Assembly (NCBI RefSeq): GCF_007988945.1
Contig: NZ_BJVC01000001.1
Location: 372,001-436,000 of the forward strand
Source of the DNA: Swaminathania salitolerans
Lineage (GTDB): Bacteria; Pseudomonadota; Alphaproteobacteria; Acetobacterales; Acetobacteraceae
Length of the DNA: 64,000 nucleotides
Direction of reading: 5' to 3'
The notes under the pieces are model-generated. The model was not told the origin of the DNA. It was given only the letters and a program-made list of their open reading frames with translations, and ran no database searches. Positions 44,642 through 53,838 of this stretch are shown here, one piece after another. Positions within the stretch are counted from its first letter, which is position 1. Each line of letters starts with the position of its first letter. The position numbers and the translations under genes were made by a program.

Positions 44642-45775
44642 TCAGTTCGCGCCGGGGATCGTCTTTTCGTAACGGGGCCAGTGCGTGGCGAGGGCCCTGA
44701 CGACCACGCTCCCGACCTGATAGGCGGCATTGACCGAGGGAATGAAGGCCGAATAGCCCTTTTCGCTGGACTCCGCGGCCAGGAAACCGGCTGCGGTCTC
44801 GCCGGGCGCCTGCATGTCGAAATTGCTCGTGCTGCGAAGCACGACCGCGCGCTCCGGATCGACCCGGCCAGCCTTTGCCTGAAGGGCGAGGGCCTGGCAG
44901 AAGGCGATATCCTCCTCGGCAGTCGTGGCCAGGACTCCCTTGTTGTCGGTCCAGTAGCGCACCCAGCGTTCGGCCCAGCGATTCATCCGCTTGCCCACCC
45001 AGAATGTCTCTCCCGAAATCGTGTCGCCGATCCCGACCGAAGGCGGCTTCAGCGCGGCCGGATAGCCGCGATAGCGGGCGCGGATGGTCTTCATGCCCTC
45101 GCTGTCGGGCAGGGTGAGGCCGCGCGTCAGCTCATAGGCCCAGCGCGTCAGGCCCGGGTTGAGGGTATAGACCATGTCGCCCGACAGGGAATGCAGAGGC
45201 GGTCGGGGCGTTTCGTCGGGACGGCTCCCCTGGACGGGGGTAAAACCGTCAGGCCAGTTTGCCGGGATCTCGCGCGGGTCGATCAGATGGGCCAGACCCC
45301 CGTTGATCACTCTCGGCGCCCATACGGCGCTGCCGATGGTCCCGAAGCCGGGATCCACGCCCGCAATTCCGGCAAGGACGAAATAGCTCTTTCGCAGATC
45401 GAAGCGTGGATCGAGAATCAGCGCGGTCATCGCCGAGGCCATATGCTCGGGGCCTTCGCCTGTGGCGATTCCGAGAACCTGCAATTCGGGGTTGTAATAC
45501 ATGACCCCATGATCGGTTCCCGGGGCGGCAATCTGGCGGGAGAGCGGGAATTTCTCGATCCAGTTCTGGAATTCGCCGGGTGTATCTCCCGTATCCTTGC
45601 CGATCTCGAAGGTGGTGACGACAACGACGCGCACGGGCAGATGCGCGGATGCCGTTTCCGCAGACAGGGCGGAAGGCGCGGCTGCGGGTGCATCTGCGGG
45701 TGCGGCCCGGGCCGGGGAGGGCGAGAGGAGGCCCGCAAGAGAGAGGGCGGAGAGGGAGAGAAGGATTTTTTTCAC
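44642..45775 (-). CDS. Purine nucleoside permease (NUP) family protein, exported
   Basis: 377 residues from GTG 45775, preceded by GAAGG about 10 nt upstream. This start gives a clear signal peptide (MKKILLSLSALSLAGLLSPSPARAA); longer in-frame starts do not. The mature protein follows the NUP family: VVVTTFEIGKDTGDTPGEFQ, TGEGPEHMASAMTAL, AGIAGVDPGFGTIGSAVWA, and a C-terminal FIPSVNAAYQVGSVVVRAL. The family is named after a Candida nucleoside transporter but resembles nucleoside phosphorylases in fold, so the bacterial periplasmic member may bind or cleave purine nucleosides rather than transport them. It lies 11 bp after the exported adenosine deaminase gene, presumably in one operon. Confidence 0.82.
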   Translation of the reverse strand: MKKILLSLSALSLAGLLSPSPARAAPADAPAAAPSALSAETASAHLPVRVVVVTTFEIGKDTGDTPGEFQNWIEKFPLSRQIAAPGTDHGVMYYNPELQVLGIATGEGPEHMASAMTALILDPRFDLRKSYFVLAGIAGVDPGFGTIGSAVWAPRVINGGLAHLIDPREIPANWPDGFTPVQGSRPDETPRPPLHSLSGDMVYTLNPGLTRWAYELTRGLTLPDSEGMKTIRARYRGYPAALKPPSVGIGDTISGETFWVGKRMNRWAERWVRYWTDNKGVLATTAEEDIAFCQALALQAKAGRVDPERAVVLRSTSNFDMQAPGETAAGFLAAESSEKGYSAFIPSVNAAYQVGSVVVRALATHWPRYEKTIPGAN

Positions 45776-45786
45776 GGTTCGGGCCT

Positions 45787-47298
45787 TCACTGGAAAAGGG
45801 GCTCGTGACTGACCATGGCTTCGAAAGCGGCAAGATTTCTCTCGAGCTGGAACTGGAGACGGGCCTTTTCGCTTTTTCGCAAAAAGTTTGCACAGGCGAA
45901 ACTCTGTGGGGCGCGACATAATGTGATCACGTGATCTCCGTCCCACAGGCTGGTGCCCGGAATGAAGGCATAGGTCAGGCTGTTGCGCGAGATCGCCTTG
46001 AGGTCGGCATAGCCGAGCCGTGCCGTGGCGATCGCCCGGCGATATTCCTGCGTCAGATTGCTGCGCGACACGCCCTGATCGTCCGTCGAGAGCGTGACCG
46101 GAACATGCGCGCGCCGATAGACGGAGAGCGGATGGCTCTTGCCGCTGACCCCGAGGATCTGGTCGTTGCTGGTCAGGTTGACCTCGACCGCAATGCGGCG
46201 TTGCGCCATCTCGTGCAGGAGGCCGGGCGCGTCGTGTTCCCAGAGTATGTCCACCCCGTGGCCGATGCGGCTGGCTCCCGCAATTTCCACCGCTTGCCGG
46301 ATGTGATTGTCCAGACCGTTGGCGGGCACCAGTGACGGCGTCAGCTCCCCCGCATGAAGGCTGAGCTTCACGTCCGGGTGACGGGCATTCTGGGCTGCGA
46401 AGATCTGCATATGCTGTGCGTAATCCTTCATCGCCACCGGATTGTCTTCCGGTGCGACGAAGTTCACGCCGACAAATCGCGGGTCCTCATGCACCAGCTG
46501 ATAAGCGGTATCGAGCTGCGCGAAGACCTGTGCGGGGGACATCGTCCGAATGGCCTGGAACAGATAACGCACCGTGACGCTGCATCCCGGATGTGCCTGG
46601 GGCGTATCGCAGTGAAGGATGTCCTGTGCGTCATGCTCCATCGTATCGGTCTCCTGACGGGCGAGGGAGACGAGATGCGCGCGATCCGTATCGAGGGCGC
46701 GATGGGCGGCATCGTAATCCGTGCCCGGAAGGGGATGCGCTTCGCCTGCCCTGGCCATGGCACCGAGCGCGGGCGAGATCATGAGCTCGAGATAGACGAT
46801 ATGATCGGCCGCAGCCTGATCGCGTGCCTGGGCGAGCATCTCGCCCTGATGGGTGGCCAGAACCGGTGCGAAGCGCCCGAATGTCGAGAAAAAGTGATCG
46901 TGACCGGAACGGTCCAGCGGTGTCGGCACGAAGTCGTGCATGGACAGGGAATCGATCATGACCTGTCTCGCCTCGTCATGCGCGGCCAGTTGCGTCGCAG
47001 GAAGATCGCCGGGCGTCGCCACGCGGCACTTGCCGGGCAGGATGCGCCCCTGGGGAAGGGAGACGCACAGACCGTCTTCTCCAGCCCAGCGCAGATAGTC
47101 TTCGGCCGGGATCGCACCGGCCAGATGGTTGTGAAGATCCCCGCCCTTGGGAAAGGCGCGCAGGAAGAGCGTCAGACGGGCGGGATCGTTGCGCAGACGG
47201 TCGAAGACATGCGCGGTCGTCTGACTGTCGGGCGTTTCCGCCCGGGCGGGAACGATAGACAGGGCGAAACCCGTCAGGATAAGGATACGGAAAAACAT
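45787..47298 (-). CDS. Exported adenosine deaminase-like protein
   Basis: 503 residues from ATG 47298, chosen because it opens a signal peptide (MFFRILILTGFALSIVPARAE). Metal- and substrate-binding motifs of adenosine deaminases are present: GGDLHNHLAGA (two metal His), LSLHAGE, ASRIGHGVDI and STDDQGVSRSNL. The insert of about 100 residues around positions 90-190 makes it longer than cytosolic enzymes and recalls the secreted ADGF/CECR1 group. It should deaminate adenosine or deoxyadenosine in the periplasm, upstream of the NUP-family protein encoded next. With adenine deaminase at 60829 and xanthine dehydrogenase at 48022, it suggests use of external purines. Confidence 0.86.
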   Translation of the reverse strand: MFFRILILTGFALSIVPARAETPDSQTTAHVFDRLRNDPARLTLFLRAFPKGGDLHNHLAGAIPAEDYLRWAGEDGLCVSLPQGRILPGKCRVATPGDLPATQLAAHDEARQVMIDSLSMHDFVPTPLDRSGHDHFFSTFGRFAPVLATHQGEMLAQARDQAAADHIVYLELMISPALGAMARAGEAHPLPGTDYDAAHRALDTDRAHLVSLARQETDTMEHDAQDILHCDTPQAHPGCSVTVRYLFQAIRTMSPAQVFAQLDTAYQLVHEDPRFVGVNFVAPEDNPVAMKDYAQHMQIFAAQNARHPDVKLSLHAGELTPSLVPANGLDNHIRQAVEIAGASRIGHGVDILWEHDAPGLLHEMAQRRIAVEVNLTSNDQILGVSGKSHPLSVYRRAHVPVTLSTDDQGVSRSNLTQEYRRAIATARLGYADLKAISRNSLTYAFIPGTSLWDGDHVITLCRAPQSFACANFLRKSEKARLQFQLERNLAAFEAMVSHEPLFQ

Positions 47299-47556
47299 GG
47301 TCCGGAACGTGACGAAGCCACAGGCATTTGGCAAGCGTTCCGTTATGGAAACAAGATGACCGGTCCTGCGGTGCAAGCGGCCCATCGAGGCGGGCTGGTC
47401 GGACGATCAGGTGCTGTCATGCTGTCATGAATGAAGGCCGTGCGATGCATCGCGGCCTGGGTCTGTCGTCTCTTCAGGGAAAACGAGCAGACCCGGGAGA
47501 GACGCCGTCCCGATGGCCCGGATCGTCACCGGGCGGGAGGGCGTCCGTCCAGCGGC

Positions 47557-47835
47557 TTACTTGCCTGCGAGCGCGTCCTTGACGTTCTTCGCGGCCGAGT
47601 AGCTCAGCTTCTTGGAAGCGGCGATCTCGATCGTTTCACCGGTCTTCGGGTTGCGGCCCTGACGCGCCGCGGTCGAACGGACCTGGAACTTGCCGAAGCC
47701 CGGGATGGAAACCTCGTCGCCCTTGGTGGCGGCTTCGATGATGCTCGCCCACACGGTGTCGAGGGCGGTTTTGGCGTCGGCCTTGGTGCCGCCGGTTGCG
47801 GCAGCGATGCGGTCGATCAGATCAGTGGATTTCAT
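47557..47835 (-). CDS. hup: Nucleoid protein HU
   Basis: 92 residues, ATG 47835 with AGAGGA upstream. This is a typical bacterial HU: helical dimer part MKSTDLIDRIAAATGGTKADAK, then the saddle and arm sequence VSIPGFGKFQVRSTAARQGRNPKTGETIEIAASK. The proline of the arm tip is in the expected RNPKTG motif. As an HU it binds and bends DNA without strict sequence preference. It lies alone between the adenosine deaminase gene and the divergent xdhA. No terminator is evident downstream in the GC-rich 250-bp gap. Confidence 0.96.
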   Translation of the reverse strand: MKSTDLIDRIAAATGGTKADAKTALDTVWASIIEAATKGDEVSIPGFGKFQVRSTAARQGRNPKTGETIEIAASKKLSYSAAKNVKDALAGK

Positions 47836-48021
47836 TGTGATCCTCTTGCGTTGGGAATGGCCGTGGAGCCATAGGCGCAGTTCGAAGGGAGAACAAGGCT
47901 GGAAATGCAATATTCCCGATTGTTCTCAGCCGACGAATCCCACAATCATACAAGAGTTTTGCGAATTGGCGAAGGGGCAGACCCCGCTCATTCTGCCAGT
48001 CCTGATTTTCGGGGGGTCTTC

Positions 48022-49602
48022 ATGCGTCACGCGATCCGGTTCTATCTCGGGGATACGCTTCATACGGTCGCGGGCGAAGCGTGCTCGATGACCCTGCTCG
48101 ACTGGCTGCGGCATCAGGGTCGCACCGGAACCAAGGAGGGATGCAACGAGGGCGATTGCGGTGCGTGTACCGTAATCGTCATCCGGCTTCGGCGCGGGCG
48201 TCTGGCTGTGCGGGCGGTCAATGCCTGTATCCAGCTGGTCGCCATGCTCGACGGGGCCTGTGTGATGACCGTCGAGGATGTCGGCGGGCCCGACGCGCTC
48301 CATCCTGTCCAGAAGGCGATGGTCGCCGCCAGCGGCTCGCAATGCGGGTTCTGCACGCCCGGTTTCGTGATGTCCATGATCGCCTATCGCTGCATGGACG
48401 GAGCCCCGGATGACGATGCGTCGATCGACGCCGCACTCGCGGGCAATCTGTGCCGCTGCACGGGTTATGCCCCGATCGTCCGTGCGATGAAGCAGGCGCT
48501 CTCCATACCCGGTGCCCCCGGAGGGGTTTCCGGTGGCGCCCCCGGTAACGCCCCCGGTAGCACCCCCGGTAGCACTGCCGGCGACGAAGACGGGGCGGGG
48601 GCAGCCTTCGAGGCGCGTATCGCCGCCTTGCAGCCGCGTCTTCTCGCACTCGCTGCCTCTGACGATGTCGAGATCGATACGGGAACCTCCAGTCTCTTCA
48701 TACCGGCTCATGCGGAGTCGCTCGCCGCGCGGCTCGTCGCTCATCCCGGGACCGTGATGGTTGCCGGGGCGACGGATGTGGGTCTGTGGATCACCAAGGG
48801 GATGCGCGCGCTGCCCCGTCTCGCCTTCATCGCACAATGCCCCGATCTCCTGCGTCTGGAGGAGACCCGATCCGGGCTTCATGTCGGGGCGGCGGTGACG
48901 TATGAGGAGGTCGCGGCTCCATTCGGACGCATGCTCCCGTCTTTCGGCGCCCTGATCGCCCGGATCGGTTCGACGCCTATCCGCAACAGTGCCACTCTAT
49001 GCGGCAACATTGCCAATGGCTCGCCCATTGGAGACGGGCCGCCCGCCCTGATCGCAGCGGATGCGGTGCTCCATCTGCGCCATGGCGACGCGCGGCGCGA
49101 TCTCCCGCTGGACGCCTATTTTCTTGCCTACGGAAAGCAGGATCTCGCGGCTGGGGAATTCGTCGAAGGGGTCACCATTCCGCGTCCCGCTCCGGATACG
49201 TTCTATCGCGTCTACAAGGTCTCCAAGCGTTTCGATCAGGATATTTCCGCCGTTTGCGGGGCCTTCGCGCTTCGTCGCGACGCGGAGGGACGTATCGTGC
49301 ATATCCGGATCGCGTTCGGCGGCATGGCGGCGACACCGTGCCGGGCGCGCGAGACCGAGGCGTTTCTGCTGGGCCGGGTCTGGAACGAGGAGACGCTTGC
49401 GAAATCCCGTGACATCCTGACGCGGGATTTCACACCGCTCAGCGACATGCGGGCGAGCGCGTGGTATCGCATGCGTGTCGCGGGCAATCTGCTCATACGC
49501 TTCTTCGAGGAGAGCCGGGAGGCGGCGGACGATCCGGACAATCCAAATGTCCCGGGGGCTCCGAACGTGCTGGAGAAGTCACGGGGGCTGAGCCATGTCT
49601 GA
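48022..49602 (+). CDS. xdhA: Xanthine dehydrogenase small subunit (2Fe-2S and FAD)
   Basis: 526 residues from ATG 48022, with GGGGGT before it. The N-terminal ferredoxin domain has GCNEGDCGACTV, and the second 2Fe-2S domain has SQCGFCTPGFVMSM and GNLCRCTGY. A linker of about 25 residues built from Gly/Ala/Pro/Ser repeats follows near 165-190. The FAD domain (from about 225) includes VAGATDVGLWITK, GAAVTYEEV and LCGNIANGSPIGDGPPAL. With XdhB it oxidises hypoxanthine to xanthine and urate. The gene's 3' end overlaps xdhB by 8 bp. The repeat linker is unusual for the family but lies between domains, so activity should be retained. Confidence 0.95.
   Translation: MRHAIRFYLGDTLHTVAGEACSMTLLDWLRHQGRTGTKEGCNEGDCGACTVIVIRLRRGRLAVRAVNACIQLVAMLDGACVMTVEDVGGPDALHPVQKAMVAASGSQCGFCTPGFVMSMIAYRCMDGAPDDDASIDAALAGNLCRCTGYAPIVRAMKQALSIPGAPGGVSGGAPGNAPGSTPGSTAGDEDGAGAAFEARIAALQPRLLALAASDDVEIDTGTSSLFIPAHAESLAARLVAHPGTVMVAGATDVGLWITKGMRALPRLAFIAQCPDLLRLEETRSGLHVGAAVTYEEVAAPFGRMLPSFGALIARIGSTPIRNSATLCGNIANGSPIGDGPPALIAADAVLHLRHGDARRDLPLDAYFLAYGKQDLAAGEFVEGVTIPRPAPDTFYRVYKVSKRFDQDISAVCGAFALRRDAEGRIVHIRIAFGGMAATPCRARETEAFLLGRVWNEETLAKSRDILTRDFTPLSDMRASAWYRMRVAGNLLIRFFEESREAADDPDNPNVPGAPNVLEKSRGLSHV
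48517..48576 (+). repeat. 12-bp tandem repeat in xdhA linker
   Basis: Five 12-bp units (48517, 48529, 48541, 48553, 48565) have the form CCCGGTAxCxCC. They encode GGVS, GGAP, GNAP, GSTP, GST-type tetrapeptides between the Fe-S and FAD domains. Confidence 0.72.
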
Positions 49603-51910
49603 GGCGCCCACGCATGAGCGCGGCAGGACCGTGAAGCATGAGAGCGCCACGCTCCATGTCACGGGGCGCGCCTCTTATATCGACGATCTCCCCGAGCCGA
49701 AATCCCTCCTCCATCTCGCCCCGGGGTTGAGCGCGCGCGCCCATGCCCGAGTGGTCTCCCTCGATTTTTCCGAAGTGCTGGCCGTGCCGGGCGTCGTAAG
49801 GGTTCTGACCTGCGCGGACATCGTCGGACAGAACCAGGTCAGCCCGGTTCATGCGGAAGACGAGCCGCTTCTGGCGGATGGCGTCGTGCATCATGTCGGC
49901 CAGATCGTGTTCGTCGTCGTCGCGACCGAGCGCGGCATAGCGCGCCGTGCCGCCCGCAAGGCCCGGATCACCTATGAGGATCTCCCTGCCGTGCTCGATA
50001 TCGCCACGGCGCAATCGGGGGAGGAGGATCTGGTCTGGCGCCCCCTGACCATGGAGCGCGGACAGGCGGAAGCGGCTCTGGAGGCATCGCCCCGTCGTCT
50101 TGGCGGATCGCTGACGCTCGGCGGTCAGGAGCATTTCTATCTCGAGGGACAGGTGGCTCTGGCCCAGCCCGGCGAGGCCGGGGAGATGCGGGTGTGGTCG
50201 TCGACCCAGCATCCGTCCGAGACGCAGCATCTGGTCGCGTCGGTTCTGGGACGACCGCATCATCTCGTGACGACCGAGGTCAGGCGTATGGGGGGCGGGT
50301 TCGGCGGAAAGGAAACGCAGGCCAATAGCTGTGCCTGTCTGGCCGCCCTTGCCGCAGAGCTGACCGGGCAAGCCGTCAAGATGCGTCTCGATCGTGACGA
50401 CGACATGATGACGACCGGAAAGCGACATGATTTCAGCATTGCCTATGAGGTCGGTTTCACGCCCCGGGGCGATATCCTTGCCGTGGACATGACCCTGTCG
50501 GCGCGTTGCGGATGGTCCGCGGATCTGTCGGGACCGGTGACCGACCGCGCCCTGTTCCATGCCGATAACGCCTATTACTATCCCGATGTCCGCCTGCACT
50601 CCCGGGCCTTCAGAACGAACACGCAATCCAATACCGCCTTTCGCGGCTTCGGTGGCCCGCAGGGGATCGTGGCCGCAGAAAGGCTGATCGAGGAGATCGC
50701 CTTCGCTACCGGGCAGGATCCGCTCGATATCCGGCTGCGCAATCTGTACGGCACGGGGCATCGCGACGTGACGCCCTATCACATGACGGTAGAGGATTCG
50801 ATCAGCGATCTCGTTCTCACCCGGCTGGCCGAACAGTGCGATTATCGCAAGCGCAGGGCTGCCCTGCGTGCCTTCAACGCACAAAGCCGGATCCTGCGGA
50901 AAGGGATCGCGATCACACCCGTCAAGTTCGGAATCTCGTTCACGGCGACCCATTACAATCAGGCCGGGGCGCTGGTTCATGTCTATACCGACGGGTCGGT
51001 GCAGGTGAATCATGGCGGCACCGAGATGGGGCAGGGGCTCCATACGAAAATGGTCCAGATCGTGATGCGGGAATTCGCGCTCCCGGCGGAGATGGTCCGT
51101 ATCACGGCCACGACGACGGGCAAGGTGCCGAATACCTCCGCGACCGCGGCCTCCTCGGGGGCGGATCTCAACGGTATGGCCGTGCTGGATGCCGTGACCC
51201 GGATCAAGTCCCGCATGATCGATTATGCCGCCGCGAAATGGCAGGTCTCGCCGCAGGATATCCGGTTCACGACCGATGGCGTGCGGATCGGTCACGAGAT
51301 CGTCCCTTTCCGTCAGCTCGCCTGGGAGGTCTATTTCGCGCGGATCTCGCTTTCGGCGAACGGATTCTATCGCACACCCAGGATCTCGTGGAACCCGGCG
51401 ACCGGGCGCGGGCGTCCCTTCTATTATTTCGCTTACGGCGCTGCGTGCGCCGAAGTCACGATCGATCGCCTGACCGGCGAGAACACGATCGACCGGGTCG
51501 ATATTCTTCACGATGCGGGAGAGTCGCTGAATCCGGAGATCGATATCGGACAGATCGAAGGGGGGTTCGTTCAGGGGGCGGGCTGGCTCACGACCGAGGA
51601 GCTCGTCTGGGATAAGGAAGGCGTGCTGAAAACCCATGCGCCGAGCACCTACAAGATCCCCGCCTGCTCCGACCGGCCGCGGATCTTCAATGTCTCCCTG
51701 CTCGAAAATGCGCCCAACCGGGAGGAGACGATCTATCGCTCCAAGGCCGTGGGCGAGCCGCCTTTCGTGCATGGCGTCGCGGTGCTCCATGCCTTGTCGG
51801 ATGCGATCGCGAGCGTGGACGATTACCGGCGCTGTCCGCGTCTCGATGCGCCTGCGACCCCCGAAGCCATTCTGCGCTGCCTCGCACGGCTCGAGGGAGA
51901 GCCGCTCTGA
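49595..51910 (+). CDS. xdhB: Xanthine dehydrogenase molybdopterin subunit
   Basis: 771 residues, ATG 49595, overlapping xdhA by 8 bp. This is the molybdenum cofactor subunit: RASYIDDLPEP near the start, GGQEHFYLEGQ, RRMGGGFGGKE, the substrate-site arginine region FRGFGGPQG, YTDGSVQVNHGGTEMGQGL and the catalytic Glu in KAVGEPPFVHG near the end. The VELARG variations are compatible with hypoxanthine/xanthine oxidation. It forms a heterotetramer with XdhA in the cytoplasm and needs XdhC for insertion of the sulfurated cofactor. Length is normal for the family. Confidence 0.95.
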   Translation: MSEAPTHERGRTVKHESATLHVTGRASYIDDLPEPKSLLHLAPGLSARAHARVVSLDFSEVLAVPGVVRVLTCADIVGQNQVSPVHAEDEPLLADGVVHHVGQIVFVVVATERGIARRAARKARITYEDLPAVLDIATAQSGEEDLVWRPLTMERGQAEAALEASPRRLGGSLTLGGQEHFYLEGQVALAQPGEAGEMRVWSSTQHPSETQHLVASVLGRPHHLVTTEVRRMGGGFGGKETQANSCACLAALAAELTGQAVKMRLDRDDDMMTTGKRHDFSIAYEVGFTPRGDILAVDMTLSARCGWSADLSGPVTDRALFHADNAYYYPDVRLHSRAFRTNTQSNTAFRGFGGPQGIVAAERLIEEIAFATGQDPLDIRLRNLYGTGHRDVTPYHMTVEDSISDLVLTRLAEQCDYRKRRAALRAFNAQSRILRKGIAITPVKFGISFTATHYNQAGALVHVYTDGSVQVNHGGTEMGQGLHTKMVQIVMREFALPAEMVRITATTTGKVPNTSATAASSGADLNGMAVLDAVTRIKSRMIDYAAAKWQVSPQDIRFTTDGVRIGHEIVPFRQLAWEVYFARISLSANGFYRTPRISWNPATGRGRPFYYFAYGAACAEVTIDRLTGENTIDRVDILHDAGESLNPEIDIGQIEGGFVQGAGWLTTEELVWDKEGVLKTHAPSTYKIPACSDRPRIFNVSLLENAPNREETIYRSKAVGEPPFVHGVAVLHALSDAIASVDDYRRCPRLDAPATPEAILRCLARLEGEPL

Positions 51911-51948
51911 TCGATCTCGCTCTGATCGGAGTCTGGCGGCGTGAGCAT

Positions 51949-52776
51949 GTGCCGGTCATGCGTGTCACCGTCCTTTCGGTGCAGGGATCGACCCCCCGGG
52001 AGGCGGGGGCATTCATGCTCGTCTCCCCAACCGGGCAGACCGGCACCATTGGCGGCGGCGATGTGGAATGGACATGCCTCTCTCTCGCGCGCGCGGCGCT
52101 CGCCAGCGGCACCGACGGGGAGGGGGCATGTCCCGGGGAGATGCGCTTCGTTCTCGGCCCGGAGACCGGCCAGTGCTGCGGAGGGGCGATGGTGGTACGC
52201 TTCTCGTTCGTCGGCGATCTCGCCGAGGAGGAAGAGGCAGAGCGATCGGCGCGCGGCGCCTGGCCCCGTCTTGCCGTGTTCGGGGCGGGACATGTGGGGC
52301 GCGCCTTGATGCGGTGTGCCTCGTTCCTCCCGCTTTCGCTGCGCTGGATCGATCCGAGGGAGGAGGAGTTCGGGCCGGTACCCCAGGGTGTCGAGACCCG
52401 GGTGAGCGATGCATGGGAAGAGGAGCTTGCGGCGCTGCGTGCCGGCGATGGCGTGCTTGTCATGACGCCCAGCCATCGTCTGGATGCCCTGATCGCCGCG
52501 GCCGCACTCGAGCGGGGCGATCTGGCCTATGTCGGGCTGATCGGTTCACGCACCAAACGTCGGCGATTCGAGGCGGCCTTCCTGCGCACAGGTCTGTCGC
52601 AGGCGCAGATCGCCCCCCTTGTCTGCCCGGTGGGCGATCGTGGCGTTCGGGACAAGCGTCCCGAGATCATCGCAGCTCTGATCGCAGCCGAGCTTGCCGT
52701 GACACTCGTCGCACGGGACGGATACCGGGCCCCGCTCCGGACGCGGAGGACCGAAACCGGCGACACGAACCCCTGA
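51949..52776 (+). CDS. xdhC: Xanthine dehydrogenase accessory protein
   Basis: 275 residues from GTG 51949; ATG 51958 is a further candidate. The same frame is open back into xdhB and encodes LIDLALIGVWRREHVPVMRV, which looks like the usual N-terminal helix of XdhC, so a true start at a rarer codon (CTG about 51907) is plausible. XdhC binds and sulfurates the molybdenum cofactor before insertion in XdhB. Landmarks: VTVLSVQGSTPREAGAFMLV, GTIGGGDVEW, GPETGQCCGGAM, the Rossmann motif VFGAGHVGRAL, LVMTPSHRLDALIAAAAL and YVGLIGSRTKRRRF. It is in an operon with xdhAB. Confidence 0.9.
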   Translation: MPVMRVTVLSVQGSTPREAGAFMLVSPTGQTGTIGGGDVEWTCLSLARAALASGTDGEGACPGEMRFVLGPETGQCCGGAMVVRFSFVGDLAEEEEAERSARGAWPRLAVFGAGHVGRALMRCASFLPLSLRWIDPREEEFGPVPQGVETRVSDAWEEELAALRAGDGVLVMTPSHRLDALIAAAALERGDLAYVGLIGSRTKRRRFEAAFLRTGLSQAQIAPLVCPVGDRGVRDKRPEIIAALIAAELAVTLVARDGYRAPLRTRRTETGDTNP

Positions 52777-52947
52777 GAGAGCCCTGTCGCCGGAACCCCC
52801 ATCCGGAACCGGGCGCGCGCGGCTGCGTCAGACGAACGGGTCCGACAGGATCCGTGCGGGCTGGAGACGCCCTGCGCATTTATCGAGAGCGGGCGTATGT
52901 GCGCCGAGCCGATTTCCGGCGGCCAGAGGTCCGGAGAGGAGTGCAGG

Positions 52948-53736
52948 ATGTCAGCGAAGACGACAGGGGCGTGTCGGCCCGCCCTGAGTACCGCCCAGAG
53001 TGCCGATCGGGGTGCCGTCCGGACGACCACGGACACGGACCACCTTGCCGGAGCGGGCGATCCCGCAGGCAGTCTCGGCCCGGTCAGAGGGGTCCTGTTC
53101 GATATGGACGGGCTGCTGCTCGACAGCGAGACACTCTCGCTCGATGCCTTCGCCCTTGCGGTCCGGGATTTCGGCCATGACATCCCCGCCAGCATCGCCC
53201 GACGCATGATCGGACTGCCGGGCGATGCCTGTATCGCGCTCGTTCTCGAAACCTGCGGTCGATCCTTTCCCGTGGAGGCGCTGTTTGCCGCCCAGGCCCG
53301 TCATATGAGCGATCTGGTCGAGGCCGGACGGCTCGTCCTCAAGAACGGGGTGCTTCCCCTGCTCGATGCGCTGGATGCGCGAAAGACGAAGCGCGCCATA
53401 GCGACGTCATCGGGTCGGGCGCGCACGCTCGCCCATCTCGATCATGTCGGGATCCGGGCGCGCTTCGATGCGATCGTCACGCGAGATGACGTGACGCGCG
53501 GCAAGCCCGATCCCGAGCCCTATCTCAGGGCGGCCGACGCGATCGGTGTGCCGCCCGCCGAATGTCTGGCGCTCGAGGATTCCCATAACGGGGCAAGGGC
53601 AGCCCATGCCGCCGGAATCAGGGTCATCGTGGTGCCCGATCTCATGGAGCCGGATGAGGAGATCAGGGCGAAGGCCCATGCGATCATGCATGATCTGCAC
53701 GAGGTGCGTGAGTTTCTGGATCGTTCGCCCGGCTGA
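52948..53736 (+). CDS. HAD-superfamily hydrolase (beta-phosphoglucomutase-like)
   Basis: 262 residues from ATG 52948, with AGGAG seven bases upstream; the preceding in-frame GTG/ATG starts have none. After a poorly conserved 45-residue N-terminus, the four HAD motifs are clear: I in FDMDGLLLDSE, II in IATSSGRA, III in RGKPDPEPYL and IV in LALEDSHNGARAA. The alpha-helical cap lies between motifs I and II. Members of this subfamily are sugar-phosphate phosphatases or phosphomutases. The substrate cannot be predicted. It starts about 170 bp after xdhC and might belong to the same transcript, but no functional link is obvious. Confidence 0.87.
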   Translation: MSAKTTGACRPALSTAQSADRGAVRTTTDTDHLAGAGDPAGSLGPVRGVLFDMDGLLLDSETLSLDAFALAVRDFGHDIPASIARRMIGLPGDACIALVLETCGRSFPVEALFAAQARHMSDLVEAGRLVLKNGVLPLLDALDARKTKRAIATSSGRARTLAHLDHVGIRARFDAIVTRDDVTRGKPDPEPYLRAADAIGVPPAECLALEDSHNGARAAHAAGIRVIVVPDLMEPDEEIRAKAHAIMHDLHEVREFLDRSPG

Positions 53737-53744
53737 GACGGGTT

Positions 53745-53763
53745 TGCGGGCATGATGCCCGCA
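53745..53763. terminator. Hairpin between convergent HAD and outer-membrane-protein genes
   Basis: TGCGGGCAT (53745-53753) and ATGCCCGCA (53755-53763) form a near-perfect palindrome just after the HAD stop. No T-run follows. A possible bidirectional terminator. Confidence 0.4.
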
Positions 53764-53838
53764 GGCGATTTCCGGTTGTCTTCCGGGGTGCTTTCCGTAC
53801 TTGTTCCCCGGGGCCGCTTTGCCGCGGTCGCGCCGCAG

